Translations under genes and position numbers: made by a program | The notes under the pieces: generated by a model | The model's database searches: none | Seen by the model: only the letters and a program-made list of their open reading frames with translations | Told to the model about the DNA's origin: nothing | Source: Erysipelotrichaceae bacterium | GTDB taxonomy: Bacteria > Bacillota_I > Bacilli_A > Erysipelotrichales > Erysipelotrichaceae | Reading direction: 5' to 3' | Assembly: GCA_024681275.1 (NCBI GenBank) | Contig: JAILBD010000089.1 | Span: 1-10,806 of the forward strand | Length of the DNA stretch: 10,806 bases | Part shown: in pieces, positions 1 to 6,768 of the stretch | Layout: every line of letters begins with the position of its first letter | How positions within the stretch are numbered: the stretch's first letter is position 1

Positions 1-1
1 T

Positions 2-181
2 CATCTCATCGCTACCAATACGATTCAAAACATTACGGATGTCGATTCATCCGACTATTACCACTATGCATCAAAAGTATGGATCAGCCTTGGTCTTTTT
101 ACTGAGTGGATCATTCGTGACTGCGATCTGCCGATTCATCAATTGTGTGATCAGATCCTGAATTTTGATTTTACCAAATAG
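2..181 (+). CDS. C-terminal end of a probable TetR/AcrR-family regulator (partial, 5' end outside window)
   Basis: An open frame enters from the left edge and ends at TAG 179-181, giving the last 59 residues of a protein. The segment runs YYHYASKVWISLGLFTEWI and then ends in a short amphipathic helix (LPIHQLCDQILNF). A 'xxGLxxxxxxWI' helix near the C-terminus, with a final short helix, is typical of the ligand-binding C-terminal domain of many TetR-type repressors (family knowledge). The DNA-binding N-terminus is not in the window, so this assignment rests on a weak tail pattern only. No clear T-tailed terminator follows the stop. It could be another helical protein. The gene faces away from its only near neighbour, the decayed minus-strand gene at 223-674, so no functional link is visible. 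Confidence 0.5.
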   Translation, partial: HLIATNTIQNITDVDSSDYYHYASKVWISLGLFTEWIIRDCDLPIHQLCDQILNFDFTK

Positions 182-222
182 GGATTCCTGCGAAAAACGG
201 CAGTAAAGAAGAAATTCTGGCA

Positions 223-674
223 TCATATTCTCTGCTTCATGGCCGACATGAGGTATTCCTCAAGAGCGTTGTTCCATCCGGATCCTTCATCAACGATGAT
301 CTTCCGGCGGAGAAGGATCGATACTCGCGCTCCGGTAAAGATGCTTGTTTCCGAAATCGTTCTTGATCTCCAGATAGAGATCGATCTTGCTTTCAACGTG
401 ATTCATTGCAACATTCACTCTGTCATCGACCGTCTGCGTTATCCTTCCGACGACATTCGGATCCTGGGTCCTGCTGATCATCTTGCAATAAAGATCATGG
501 ATCGCTTCTTCAATGATCCCCTTCTTTCCTCCTTCCGGCTTTCTGATCCTTTTGATTCTTCCCTTTCAAATTGAAGCAGCTTATCCAGTTCTGCCAGGCG
601 ATCACCGCTGAGCTGAGCCTTCTTGTTCTCAATACTCTTAATTCCTCGCCGAATCTCGTATATTCCTTCTTCAT
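223..674 (-). pseudogene. Decayed or frameshifted gene of unknown function
   Basis: Reading leftward from an ATG at 674, the coding-like signal moves between frames. The first part (MKKEYTRFGEELRVLR) resembles the start of an HTH protein. An overlapping second frame, open from about 697 to 478, carries a charged helical stretch (QLSGDRLAELDKLLQFEREE). A third frame contains GIIEEAIHDLYCKMISRTQD and continues for about 60 residues to around 345. The last frame carries KIIVDEGSGWNNALEEYLM and ends at TGA 223-225. Each piece has protein-like composition, is helical and charged, and they abut in order, as expected of one gene of about 150 codons carrying several small indels. No single frame spans the region. 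I do not recognise the family. An alternative is that only one of the short frames is real and the rest is chance. The ATG lies just left of the repeat cluster at 683-760, which would have been its control region. Confidence 0.4.
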
Positions 675-682
675 AGATATAT

Positions 683-760
683 AGGGAGTATCTCCACTAT
701 ACGATTCTATCATATTTACATGGTGAATATCTCCATCATGTGGTGAATGCCACCATAATT
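683..760. promoter_or_regulatory. Three operator-like imperfect palindromic repeats
   Basis: Three related blocks lie in tandem: GGGAGTATCTCCACTAT (from 685), GGTGAATATCTCCATCAT (from 722) and GGTGAATGCCACCATAAT (from 742). The first has inverted arms TATAG.GGAG / CTCC.CTATA (680-701). The third has TGGTG / CACCA arms (741-755). An exact TGGTGAAT repeat occurs at 721 and 741. The blocks lie between the decayed minus-strand gene and the HTH gene starting at 774, and the last one abuts that gene's start region. This is the usual layout of an autoregulated repressor with several binding sites. That the HTH protein binds here is an inference. Confidence 0.45.
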
Positions 761-773
761 CTAAAATGGAATC

Positions 774-980
774 ATGATCAGCTATAGACCATTATGGAAA
801 ACAATGAAAGAAAAGAATATCAGCCAGTACTATCTGCTGCAGAACGGCGTCGACAGCAAGACTCTTGATTCTTTAAGAAAGAACAGAAACATTACTGCTC
901 TGACAATCGAGAAACTGTGCAGCATTATTGACTGTACTCCAAATGACATTATTGAATTCATACCTGAAGAAAAGAAATAG
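774..980 (+). CDS. Small Cro/C1-type (XRE family) HTH transcriptional regulator
   Basis: This 68-residue protein is almost entirely one Cro/C1-like helix-turn-helix domain. It runs ISYRPLWKTMKEKNISQYYL (helix 1 and start of helix 2), then GVDSKTLDSLRKNRNITALT (recognition region) and IEKLCSIIDCTPNDIIEFIP (last helices). This pattern is typical of stand-alone small XRE proteins of the HTH_26 type in Bacillota (family knowledge). There is no effector or dimerisation domain. The ATG at 774 is preceded only by a weak TGGA purine stretch, and the start lies 14 nt after the last operator-like repeat. Autoregulation by binding the repeats at 683-760 is plausible. A stem-loop terminator overlaps the stop codon. 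No toxin-like partner is intact next to it, though the decayed divergent gene may once have been paired with it. Confidence 0.8.
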   Translation: MISYRPLWKTMKEKNISQYYLLQNGVDSKTLDSLRKNRNITALTIEKLCSIIDCTPNDIIEFIPEEKK

Positions 981-1011
981 AGCTTCCATCACCAGATTGG
1001 AAGCTCTGTTT
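979..1011. terminator. Bidirectional rho-independent terminator
   Basis: AGAGCTTCC (979-987) and GGAAGCTCT (999-1007) form a perfect 9-bp stem with an 11-nt loop. GTTTT follows on the plus strand. On the minus strand the stem is followed by the T-rich ATTTCTTTTCTTC. It lies between the convergent HTH gene (stop at 980, inside the stem) and the Ig-like protein gene (stop at 1031), so it can serve both. Confidence 0.8.
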
Positions 1012-1030
1012 TCAATAATGAATTACTTTT

Positions 1031-2239
1031 TTATTCTACACCGGTCTTGGGGATGTTGTAAGGTATGGCAGTAGTCGGATCCGGTGTCGGTGTAGGATCA
1101 GGTGTAGGCGCGGGAACAGGATCGCCTTTCTGGATTGTGAAATGGGCAAAGCACGAAACTCTAGCAAGATAAGACTGTCCATAAAAGCTGTCAGCGCCTT
1201 CAAGTATAAAGGTTGGATTCGTATCAAATTTGCGCTTTACATCGTCATTCACGTCTATGTTGACTGTTATATAAACCGATTCATTGACATCTTCAGGCAG
1301 GAAGGGGTCATTCGGATACGGCTCGCCGTCCTCAGTGTACCACCCTCTCACACTGTAAATATGATAGTCAGCATCTTCAGGAACCCTGACTGTTGGCTGC
1401 GATGAAGATCCTCCTGCTTTCGGCGGATCGATGAACACTGTGACCTCTTTGATGTCGCCTGGTGTCGGAGTGAAGACATAGACAAAGACAGTACAGCTGG
1501 CCGTCTTGTCGTCGTCTGTGGTTTCTGTTCCGTTTGTGGCCGTCGCGTAGATTTTCGCCATCCCCTCTCCAACCCCCGTAACAACGCCCTTGTCATCGAC
1601 CGTTGCGATATCTTCACCGCCCGAGGACCATTTGACTTCCTTTTCCGTTGCGGTAGAAGGCTCAAAGGTGACGGTCAGGGTCTTTGTTTCTCCCAGCGGC
1701 AGGTCAAAAGACTTCTCACTGAGAGAGATATCTGTGACGTCTTCAACAATGACTGTGAAGACTATTTTTTCTATATCGACGATACCGGTGTATTCATTCA
1801 TGCTTTCCGCATCGTTCTGAATGGCAACGGAATACGACGGATCGCTTTCCCATGTAAAGGTTTCTCCGTTCCAGGTCCAGCCATCCGGTAAACGTTCTCC
1901 TCCATTATAGGTGGAGATCACTATCTTCGAGATCTTTCCGACCGAAGAGGAGAATGTGAACGAACCATGGCATATATAAAGATGTCCTAAAGATAAACCG
2001 ACATAAGCTTCCCCGCCATCTGGAAATTCGTAATGTTGATAACTGCTGGATAAAGTGATCCCATCTTTAGTATAGGATGAGAATTCCGTATTTATGCCTG
2101 CTACGGTATCTCTATCAAAAACGATATCCTTGGTTCTGACATCCGCTTTGATCTCCCTGTTTTCAAAAGGCATGATGCCTATCAGCATGGCTATTACGAC
2201 TAGTAATGTTATGATCGTCTTTCTTATTCTGTTCTTCAT
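1031..2239 (-). CDS. Secreted Ig-like (Big_2) domain protein with truncated sortase-type C-terminus
   Basis: This 402-residue protein has a signal peptide: MKNRIRK, then the hydrophobic stretch TIITLLVVIAMLIGIM, with likely cleavage after about residue 32. Residues about 33-165 form an unrecognised beta-rich domain with several Trp and Gly residues. Residues about 168-255 match a bacterial Ig-like group 2 domain (ISLSEKSFDLPLGETKTLTV ... VKWSS ... IATVDDKGVVTGVGEG ... IYATA). A second beta-rich segment follows, then a Pro-Thr-Asp spacer (PAPTPDPTPTPDPTT) and the ending NIPKTGVE. The IPKTG motif resembles a sortase signal, but the stop comes two residues later, so the hydrophobic segment and basic tail needed for wall anchoring are absent. 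The start is set at 2239 because AGGTGG lies 6 nt upstream. The longer frame from 2305 would begin inside the -10 box. The likely role is a secreted or formerly wall-linked adhesion or surface protein; no enzyme motif is seen. Confidence 0.75.
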   Translation of the reverse strand: MKNRIRKTIITLLVVIAMLIGIMPFENREIKADVRTKDIVFDRDTVAGINTEFSSYTKDGITLSSSYQHYEFPDGGEAYVGLSLGHLYICHGSFTFSSSVGKISKIVISTYNGGERLPDGWTWNGETFTWESDPSYSVAIQNDAESMNEYTGIVDIEKIVFTVIVEDVTDISLSEKSFDLPLGETKTLTVTFEPSTATEKEVKWSSGGEDIATVDDKGVVTGVGEGMAKIYATATNGTETTDDDKTASCTVFVYVFTPTPGDIKEVTVFIDPPKAGGSSSQPTVRVPEDADYHIYSVRGWYTEDGEPYPNDPFLPEDVNESVYITVNIDVNDDVKRKFDTNPTFILEGADSFYGQSYLARVSCFAHFTIQKGDPVPAPTPDPTPTPDPTTAIPYNIPKTGVE

Positions 2240-2303
2240 ATCTGTCCACCTCTTTACAAGCCTTTCTGGATATGCGAAAAGAAGCTGTATTCTATATGCT
2301 TTC

Positions 2304-2333
2304 ATTATACCTTTTGTTGATACAGGTTAACAA
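2304..2333 (-). promoter_or_regulatory. Promoter of the Ig-like protein gene
   Basis: On the minus strand, TTGTTA (2333-2328) and TATAAT (2309-2304) are separated by 18 nt. This predicts a transcript start near 2297 and a leader of roughly 58 nt before the ATG at 2239. It also argues against a start at 2305. Confidence 0.65.
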
Positions 2334-2339
2334 AGAAAG

Positions 2340-2663
2340 GAAGATGCCCTTACCATAACAGAACGCGTCAATAGGGTCCACTTAAGATACAAATTGTTTA
2401 TACATGCTTTATGACACTTCAATAGGGCCCACTTATGACGTGTTTCCCGATCATATGGATGTTCAGGTAGACTCTAAAGATGCATCATTAGGGTATACTT
2501 TTATGAGCTTGCAAATAAATCTTAAGCCAGAGGCCAGGATAAAATTTTGTTTTATATTTTTATAAAAGACAGGCAGGATGCCAAGCCATGTTATACATAA
2601 CCAAGCTCACTTTGGTAATTATAGTTTTTTTCGGGACGATAACCATAGTTCTGAACTACTAGA
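2340..2663. other. Gene-free interval between surface protein and PTS operon; possible mobile-element remnant
   Basis: No credible coding frame is seen in about 320 bases. The left half holds the three related repeats listed separately. The right half (2530-2660) is AT-rich, with a weak stem ACCAA/TTGGT at 2600-2617 and a T-run at 2625-2632. It contains GGCA-tcc-TGCC on the minus strand (2571-2581) followed by TGTCTTTTAT. Either could act as a weak terminator for the minus-strand operon that ends at 2664, but neither is convincing. Confidence 0.4.
2368..2500. repeat. Three related ~17-bp direct repeats (TCAATAGGGYCCACTTA type)
   Basis: Copies are TCAATAGGGTCCACTTA (2368-2384), TCAATAGGGCCCACTTA (2419-2435) and the more diverged TCATTAGGGTATACTT (2485-2500). 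The first two differ at one base. Starts are 51 and 66 nt apart. Sets of short direct repeats of this type occur inside the ends of some insertion sequences, notably IS21-family elements (family knowledge, recalled by pattern only). No transposase is present here, so this would be a residual end. A regulator-binding array is the alternative. Confidence 0.5.
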
Positions 2664-3293
2664 TTAAATCAGATCTGACAATTCATATAATCTGTCAATG
2701 CAGGTATCCGTGGGCAACGTGACACCTTTATCTCTAAGCAAACCAATCGTCTTTATGCCTGCACCTTTTGCGCTTTCTACTCCGCCTATCGAATCTTCGA
2801 TAGCAATCGTTTCATCTTTATTGATGTTGAAATGTTCCAGGATATAGAAGTATGGGATCGAAGATGGCTTTCTAGCCTTACATAAGTCTTTACCGGAAAT
2901 ACCATCAAAATAGTGATCGATCTCCATCTCTTCCAAAATCTCTTTGACTCTGTGAGAATCCGTATTGGAACAGATATAGATCTTATATCCTTTAGATCTG
3001 CAATATTTCAAAGAAGGTTCCACATCCGCAAACAGGATCGACTTCGCTTCAGGAAAATGGTCGTAGTTGTATTTCCTGTAGCGGAACGTTGCTTCCTCGT
3101 AGTCGATATTAACTTTATATTTATCGCAGATCAGCCTGATCTTTTCATGCGGTCCAAGACCTCTAAAAGACAGCCTGTCTTGCTCATCGCAGATGATGCC
3201 ATAGCATTTCATCGTCTTGCAGAAAGATTCCGCGTAGAATGTCTCGGTATCAGCGATCGTACCATCAAAATCATAGATCACATTCCTGATCAT
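2664..3293 (-). CDS. HAD-superfamily hydrolase, beta-phosphoglucomutase/phosphatase-like
   Basis: This 209-residue protein shows all four HAD motifs. Motif I is YDFDGTIAD, with nucleophile Asp8 and acid/base Asp10. Motif II is ICSNTD, with Ser109. The motif III Lys is in KARKPS (Lys142). Motif IV is IAIEDSIGG, with Glu166/Asp167. An alpha-helical cap lies between motifs I and II (about residues 15-85), as in subfamily I members such as beta-phosphoglucomutase and small sugar-phosphate phosphatases. A cytosolic phosphosugar phosphatase or mutase is therefore likely; the exact substrate is not readable. It is the last gene of the PTS operon. Its ATG directly follows the TAG of the RpiR gene with no spacer, implying translational coupling. 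In this setting it could dephosphorylate or recycle a dead-end or surplus sugar phosphate (inference). Confidence 0.85.
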   Translation of the reverse strand: MIRNVIYDFDGTIADTETFYAESFCKTMKCYGIICDEQDRLSFRGLGPHEKIRLICDKYKVNIDYEEATFRYRKYNYDHFPEAKSILFADVEPSLKYCRSKGYKIYICSNTDSHRVKEILEEMEIDHYFDGISGKDLCKARKPSSIPYFYILEHFNINKDETIAIEDSIGGVESAKGAGIKTIGLLRDKGVTLPTDTCIDRLYELSDLI

Positions 3294-4139
3294 CTATTTA
3301 GCCTTATAATTCAGTTTCGTCTGTAGCTTGATGATCTCGGAGAACTTCTCGCTTTCTTCAAAGTCTTCTTTGACCAGATTCAACAGGATCAGGTCGAAGA
3401 CCACCAGCATAGACACTCTAACCATTGACATCCTCATAAAACCGCGGTCGCCATAATTGATGACCTTGAGATTGACATCAGACATCTTCTGTAAAGGATT
3501 CTGATTCTTCTTTGTCAGAGAGATGATCTTCATGCCCTTGGTATGGGCGATCTTGGCGAAATTCAAAAGACGGTCGGTCGTACCAGACTCAGAAATGATG
3601 ATAATGGCATCATTCTTATCACACATGTTGATATGCGAAACAGTTGAAGTCAGTTCAGAATTGGCGATAGCATTATATCCCGCAAAACAGAAGCGATATG
3701 CCAGGTACTTCGCAAAAATGCTGTTTTTCTCAGAAAAGGCTGCGATGATGATACGGTTTGCTTTTTCAAGATACTCGATCGCCTTTGCAATCTCTTCTTC
3801 ATCATTGATCGATAAAGTCATATCGATCGCATCATCATACTGTTTCTTGAGCTGTGAATATGTATCACGGATCGTGTCGCTTGGCGCAACTTCGACTTCG
3901 ATATCGCCTTCATCCGTGCTGTCAAAATCCATAATCATCTTCTTAAAACTGCCATAGCCAAGCTTCTGCGAAAAACGGATGACAGTCGATTGGCCAACTC
4001 CTGTCTTGTCTGCCAGTTCCTGAGAAGTCATATCCTTGATCTCGTTTCTATGATCTTCGATATACTTAGCCAGTTTCTCTTCTGAATAAGTCATGTCGTC
4101 AATAATCATCTTTAATTTTTGTGAGTAACTAATTGTCAT
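3294..4139 (-). CDS. RpiR/MurR-family transcriptional regulator (HTH + SIS)
   Basis: This 281-residue protein has the family's two domains. The N-terminal HTH_6 domain covers about residues 1-75; its recognition part is SQELADKTGVGQSTVIRFSQ, a hallmark of RpiR proteins. A C-terminal SIS sugar-phosphate-binding domain covers about residues 115-245, with IISESGTTDRLLNFAKIA carrying the phosphosugar-binding Ser/Thr loop (183-188). It is a cytosolic DNA-binding protein whose ligand is probably the phosphosugar made by the neighbouring PTS or pathway. ATG 4139 is preferred because AAGGAAG precedes it; an in-frame TTG at 4175 would add 12 residues. A 61-nt gap separates it from the EIIA gene, with no obvious terminator or promoter. 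Being inside the operon, it likely controls its own expression. Candidate sites are the repeats at 10230-10260 (inference). Confidence 0.9.
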   Translation of the reverse strand: MTISYSQKLKMIIDDMTYSEEKLAKYIEDHRNEIKDMTSQELADKTGVGQSTVIRFSQKLGYGSFKKMIMDFDSTDEGDIEVEVAPSDTIRDTYSQLKKQYDDAIDMTLSINDEEEIAKAIEYLEKANRIIIAAFSEKNSIFAKYLAYRFCFAGYNAIANSELTSTVSHINMCDKNDAIIIISESGTTDRLLNFAKIAHTKGMKIISLTKKNQNPLQKMSDVNLKVINYGDRGFMRMSMVRVSMLVVFDLILLNLVKEDFEESEKFSEIIKLQTKLNYKAK

Positions 4140-4200
4140 GCTTCCTTGCTCTTCCTTTATTTCATGATAACCCAAGAACTCTCTTCTTTTCCAGGAAGGA

Positions 4201-4614
4201 TCAGATGATCTCCTCTTCCGTGGAAGTGCCGCTTAATGACACAAGATTGATGCCTGTCTTTGATTCTTCAATTAATTCCTGGAGCCTGTATTCACTTACA
4301 TCCTGCGTATCCAGTATAAGCGATATGACTAAGCCCATGTTCATGCCGTTAATCACATAAACATTATCTCTGACTGAGAATCTGCTTACAGCATTAGATA
4401 CACTTCCACCCAAAAGATCACAAACGATGATATATGTGCTTTCGTTTCCTGTCTCATTCATATAATCTTCGATCTGATCAGCAAGCTCATTATTATCCTG
4501 TCCTTCTTTCAACCCGAAATAAAGAAGTCCATCAACATTGCCGATAATCATTCTAACCGAATCATACATTCCTTCTGATAGTTTTCCGTGAGAAGCCAAA
4601 ATTATTTTTTTCAT
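4201..4614 (-). CDS. PTS mannose-family EIIA component
   Basis: This 137-residue protein is a full-length EIIA-Man domain. The N-terminus, MKKIILASHGKLSEGM, carries the phosphorylated His9 that receives phosphate from HPr. The later segment YIIVCDLLGGSVSNAV is the conserved 'D-L-x-G-G-S' helix and loop of the family (cytosolic, alpha/beta fold, dimeric in homologues). It would pass phosphate to the EIIB encoded at 9668-10168. Here it is a separate protein and is displaced from EIIB/C/D by four enzyme or accessory genes, although in the same operon. Its ATG overlaps the stop of the upstream dehydrogenase gene (ATGA at 4614-4611), indicating coupled translation. It ends in EEEII, encoded by a purine-rich GAGGAG stretch. 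That resembles a Shine-Dalgarno site, although the next gene begins 61 nt later. Confidence 0.92.
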   Translation of the reverse strand: MKKIILASHGKLSEGMYDSVRMIIGNVDGLLYFGLKEGQDNNELADQIEDYMNETGNESTYIIVCDLLGGSVSNAVSRFSVRDNVYVINGMNMGLVISLILDTQDVSEYRLQELIEESKTGINLVSLSGTSTEEEII

Positions 4615-5819
4615 GCTCTTGCCTCCAATGGCGTGCTATGTGTGATATCCCTATAATGAGAAACGATCAGTTGATGAAGGATCCTTTCGTCAGGAGCCTT
4701 CAGATCCAGTTCACAGAACGTCTCAACAGCCTTCTCTATGCCTTTCTTTGCTACATAATCTCTGATATATAAGGTTTCTTCTTCCTTTTCATCGTAGTAA
4801 AGGAAACCATATGCCAAACACCTTGTAATGTAGTAAGGAAGGATGCCATATTTCAGACAGCACAGACTAGGACCGATAAAACGATCATTCCTCCTCATCT
4901 TTCTCAAAGGTTCTCTGGCAATGCGGTATAAAGAATCTTTGAAATCTTCGTTGCGGAAAATGGTCACGGTATACCTGCTGTCTTCAATCGTCCTTTCAGG
5001 AAGACCATATTCTCTTCTGATGCCTTCATAGGCTTCTAAAGAAGCGTAATAAGCATAGGAAGAAGCTTCCGGATCGTTTGCTGCCTCATTGGTATCGCTC
5101 ATGCCCTTATTCAGGGCAACAAAAGCCATCGAACATTGAACAACATTGCCCGTCCAGATCTTGACCGCCATCGCGCCATCCAATCCTTCCTCTAGCCTGA
5201 AGAAAGACGGGATATCGCTTTCTTTCCTCAGATAAGGATCATCATCAACTCTTAAGACTTCCTTATCATCACCTTCGATGCGATATCTGTCTTCAAACTG
5301 TTCAGGATGATCAGGAAGCAGATTCTTGCGGTTGACGATGGACATCAGGATATGGACGTTATCCTTTTCGGGATCGATCTTTTCACCCAGTTTTTCTTCG
5401 ATTAACTTCTCATAAATCTGTCTGAGCCCAACATAATTCGCACCTAAGGTGATAAATAAAGGTGTGGAGATATTTTTCTTTCTTCGATATATGACCGCAT
5501 CTGTGATCGCCCTGGCAAAATGATCGAAAGCTTCCGGCATAAGAGCTGAAGAAACAAAACGCACCGTGCCAAGTGTCTCAATATACCTGTCGTATTCATT
5601 ATTGACATCCAAGATCTCGAAATTATTGATTCTTCTGATCTTGGTTATGTTGTTTCTAATGTTATGCATAGAGACTTCGTAATATCCCTGCTTATTCAAT
5701 CCTTCTAGCATGGCACTATTAATATCTGCAAAAACCGGTAAATAACCGGCCTTTTCATACAGTTCTCCAAGCATACCGCGGCCGGAACGGCCGCTTCCTA
5801 CGATCAATACTTTTTCCAT
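4611..5819 (-). CDS. Mannitol-1-phosphate 5-dehydrogenase-like (polyol long-chain dehydrogenase family) protein
   Basis: This 402-residue protein has an N-terminal Rossmann domain with the dinucleotide loop VLIVGSGRSGRG (Gly8-Gly15). It has a C-terminal helical domain typical of MtlD-type enzymes (REPLRKMRRNDRFIGPSLCC, followed by KYGILP). Family members interconvert a sugar-phosphate ketone and polyol phosphate with NAD(H). The usual catalytic pattern is K-x4-N-x2-H. Here the matching segment is KIWTGNVVQ, so Lys220 and Asn225 are kept but Gln228 replaces the catalytic His. The reaction may therefore be altered or the enzyme specialised. ATG 5819 is chosen: it lies 1 nt after the stop of the phosphotriesterase-like gene, with AGGTC upstream. 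The longer frame from 5852 would overlap that gene by 32 nt. It overlaps EIIA downstream by ATGA. The precise substrate is unknown. Confidence 0.8.
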   Translation of the reverse strand: MEKVLIVGSGRSGRGMLGELYEKAGYLPVFADINSAMLEGLNKQGYYEVSMHNIRNNITKIRRINNFEILDVNNEYDRYIETLGTVRFVSSALMPEAFDHFARAITDAVIYRRKKNISTPLFITLGANYVGLRQIYEKLIEEKLGEKIDPEKDNVHILMSIVNRKNLLPDHPEQFEDRYRIEGDDKEVLRVDDDPYLRKESDIPSFFRLEEGLDGAMAVKIWTGNVVQCSMAFVALNKGMSDTNEAANDPEASSYAYYASLEAYEGIRREYGLPERTIEDSRYTVTIFRNEDFKDSLYRIAREPLRKMRRNDRFIGPSLCCLKYGILPYYITRCLAYGFLYYDEKEEETLYIRDYVAKKGIEKAVETFCELDLKAPDERILHQLIVSHYRDITHSTPLEARA

Positions 5820-5820
5820 A

Positions 5821-6765
5821 TCAGACCTCAAAGACCTTTCGCGGATTATCATAGAAGATCTTCTTTATGATTCCCTCTTCAATTCCGGCCTCCGTAAGCT
5901 TTCCAGACCCTCTCGTTGCAAGATAGCTCAAAGAATCTGGAGCATAATTGATATAGTCTTTCATATCATGCCGGACATCAGAATCATAATGATAATTGAT
6001 GACGGCATCATGAGACAAGATGATCTGATCTTCATAGCCAAGATCGATCAGCTCCTTGATCCGCTTTGCATTGAAACCGATCTGATGTTCATTAAAGTTC
6101 ATCTGATCAATTGCAATGTATGCCCCTCTGTCCATAACTTCTCTTGCATAAGATAATGAATCTCCGTTACGGTAATGGCCGATAACAACTCTGTGCAGAT
6201 CGACCCCTTCCTCTTCCATGATGTCAAGTTGGAAGAGACCGTATCTTGTCCCCGGAGGGCGTGAATGCGTGATCACAGGGACTCCCGTTAGTTTTGCCGC
6301 TTTCGCACACGCGTGTAACAGACGAATGTTATCTTTAGTAAGACCCGCTCTATCTGTGGCAGTCTTAACGATCCCCGCTCTGATCGAAGTTCCCGATATT
6401 CCTTCACACAGTTCCTTCATTAAGGCTTCTAGTAAAGAATCATCGGAAATATAGCGCATCAGCCCACCTTCCAAAAGATAATAGCCGGCAGAAGCAATGA
6501 TATTGATGCCGCTTTTTTCAGAAGCTTCTTTTATTAGATTTATATCCCTGCCCATATTGGACACTGTCGCATCAACGATTGTATCAACTCCATTGGCTTT
6601 GGCATTTTTTAATACTTCTACAATTGTATCCAGGGTTTTTTCGTAATCAAGAAAATCAGGATCAGCCATCCTGAGATTCCAGTCGCAGATCATAAGATGT
6701 TCATGCATCAGGGTAAAGCCCAGCTGGTCTGAATCTATCTGTCCTAAAACGGTCTCGATCTTCAT
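5821..6765 (-). CDS. Phosphotriesterase-family metal hydrolase, probable phosphosugar lactonase
   Basis: This 314-residue TIM-barrel amidohydrolase carries the full binuclear metal set of the phosphotriesterase (PTE/Php) family. It has HxH in TLMHEHL (His21, His23), the bridging Lys134 in GIVKTATD, His167 in VPVITHSRP, His197 in VVIGHYRN and Asp253 in ILSHDA. Despite the name, many bacterial members near sugar genes hydrolyse lactones, including phosphorylated sugar lactones (family knowledge). A cytosolic sugar-lactone-phosphate hydrolase would fit the PTS context. It lies 3 nt after the YajC-like gene and 1 nt before the dehydrogenase gene, so expression is coupled to both. Pairing a dehydrogenase with a lactonase suggests oxidation of a phosphosugar to a lactone and its opening, but an MtlD-like enzyme is not a classical lactone producer. 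The substrate is undetermined. Confidence 0.82.
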   Translation of the reverse strand: MKIETVLGQIDSDQLGFTLMHEHLMICDWNLRMADPDFLDYEKTLDTIVEVLKNAKANGVDTIVDATVSNMGRDINLIKEASEKSGINIIASAGYYLLEGGLMRYISDDSLLEALMKELCEGISGTSIRAGIVKTATDRAGLTKDNIRLLHACAKAAKLTGVPVITHSRPPGTRYGLFQLDIMEEEGVDLHRVVIGHYRNGDSLSYAREVMDRGAYIAIDQMNFNEHQIGFNAKRIKELIDLGYEDQIILSHDAVINYHYDSDVRHDMKDYINYAPDSLSYLATRGSGKLTEAGIEEGIIKKIFYDNPRKVFEV

Positions 6766-6768
6766 GGT

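Noticed and set aside
239..574. Plus-strand 111-codon frame over the decayed gene
   Set aside because: It has no ribosome site. The minus strand holds more protein-like segments, so this frame is probably the antisense shadow of the decayed gene.
230..1020. CRISPR array suspected from the short repeats near 680-760
   Set aside because: There are only three degenerate copies with unequal spacing, no uniform repeats or spacers, and no cas genes.
1348..1665. Minus-strand 105-codon frame inside the Ig-like protein gene
   Set aside because: It is a Ser/Arg-rich out-of-frame reading of the Big_2 region; the other frame has the signal peptide, domain and promoter.
2521..2660. Possible strong terminator for the PTS operon
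   Set aside because: Only short or mismatched stems are visible, and none has a good stem directly followed by a T-run on the minus strand.
2913..3326. Plus-strand open frame of 137 codons opposite the HAD gene
   Set aside because: It lies wholly over a gene with complete HAD motifs, has no ribosome site and has shadow-type composition.
3523..3957. Plus-strand open frame of 144 codons opposite the RpiR gene
   Set aside because: It is antisense to a clear HTH-SIS protein; no family pattern or start signal supports it.
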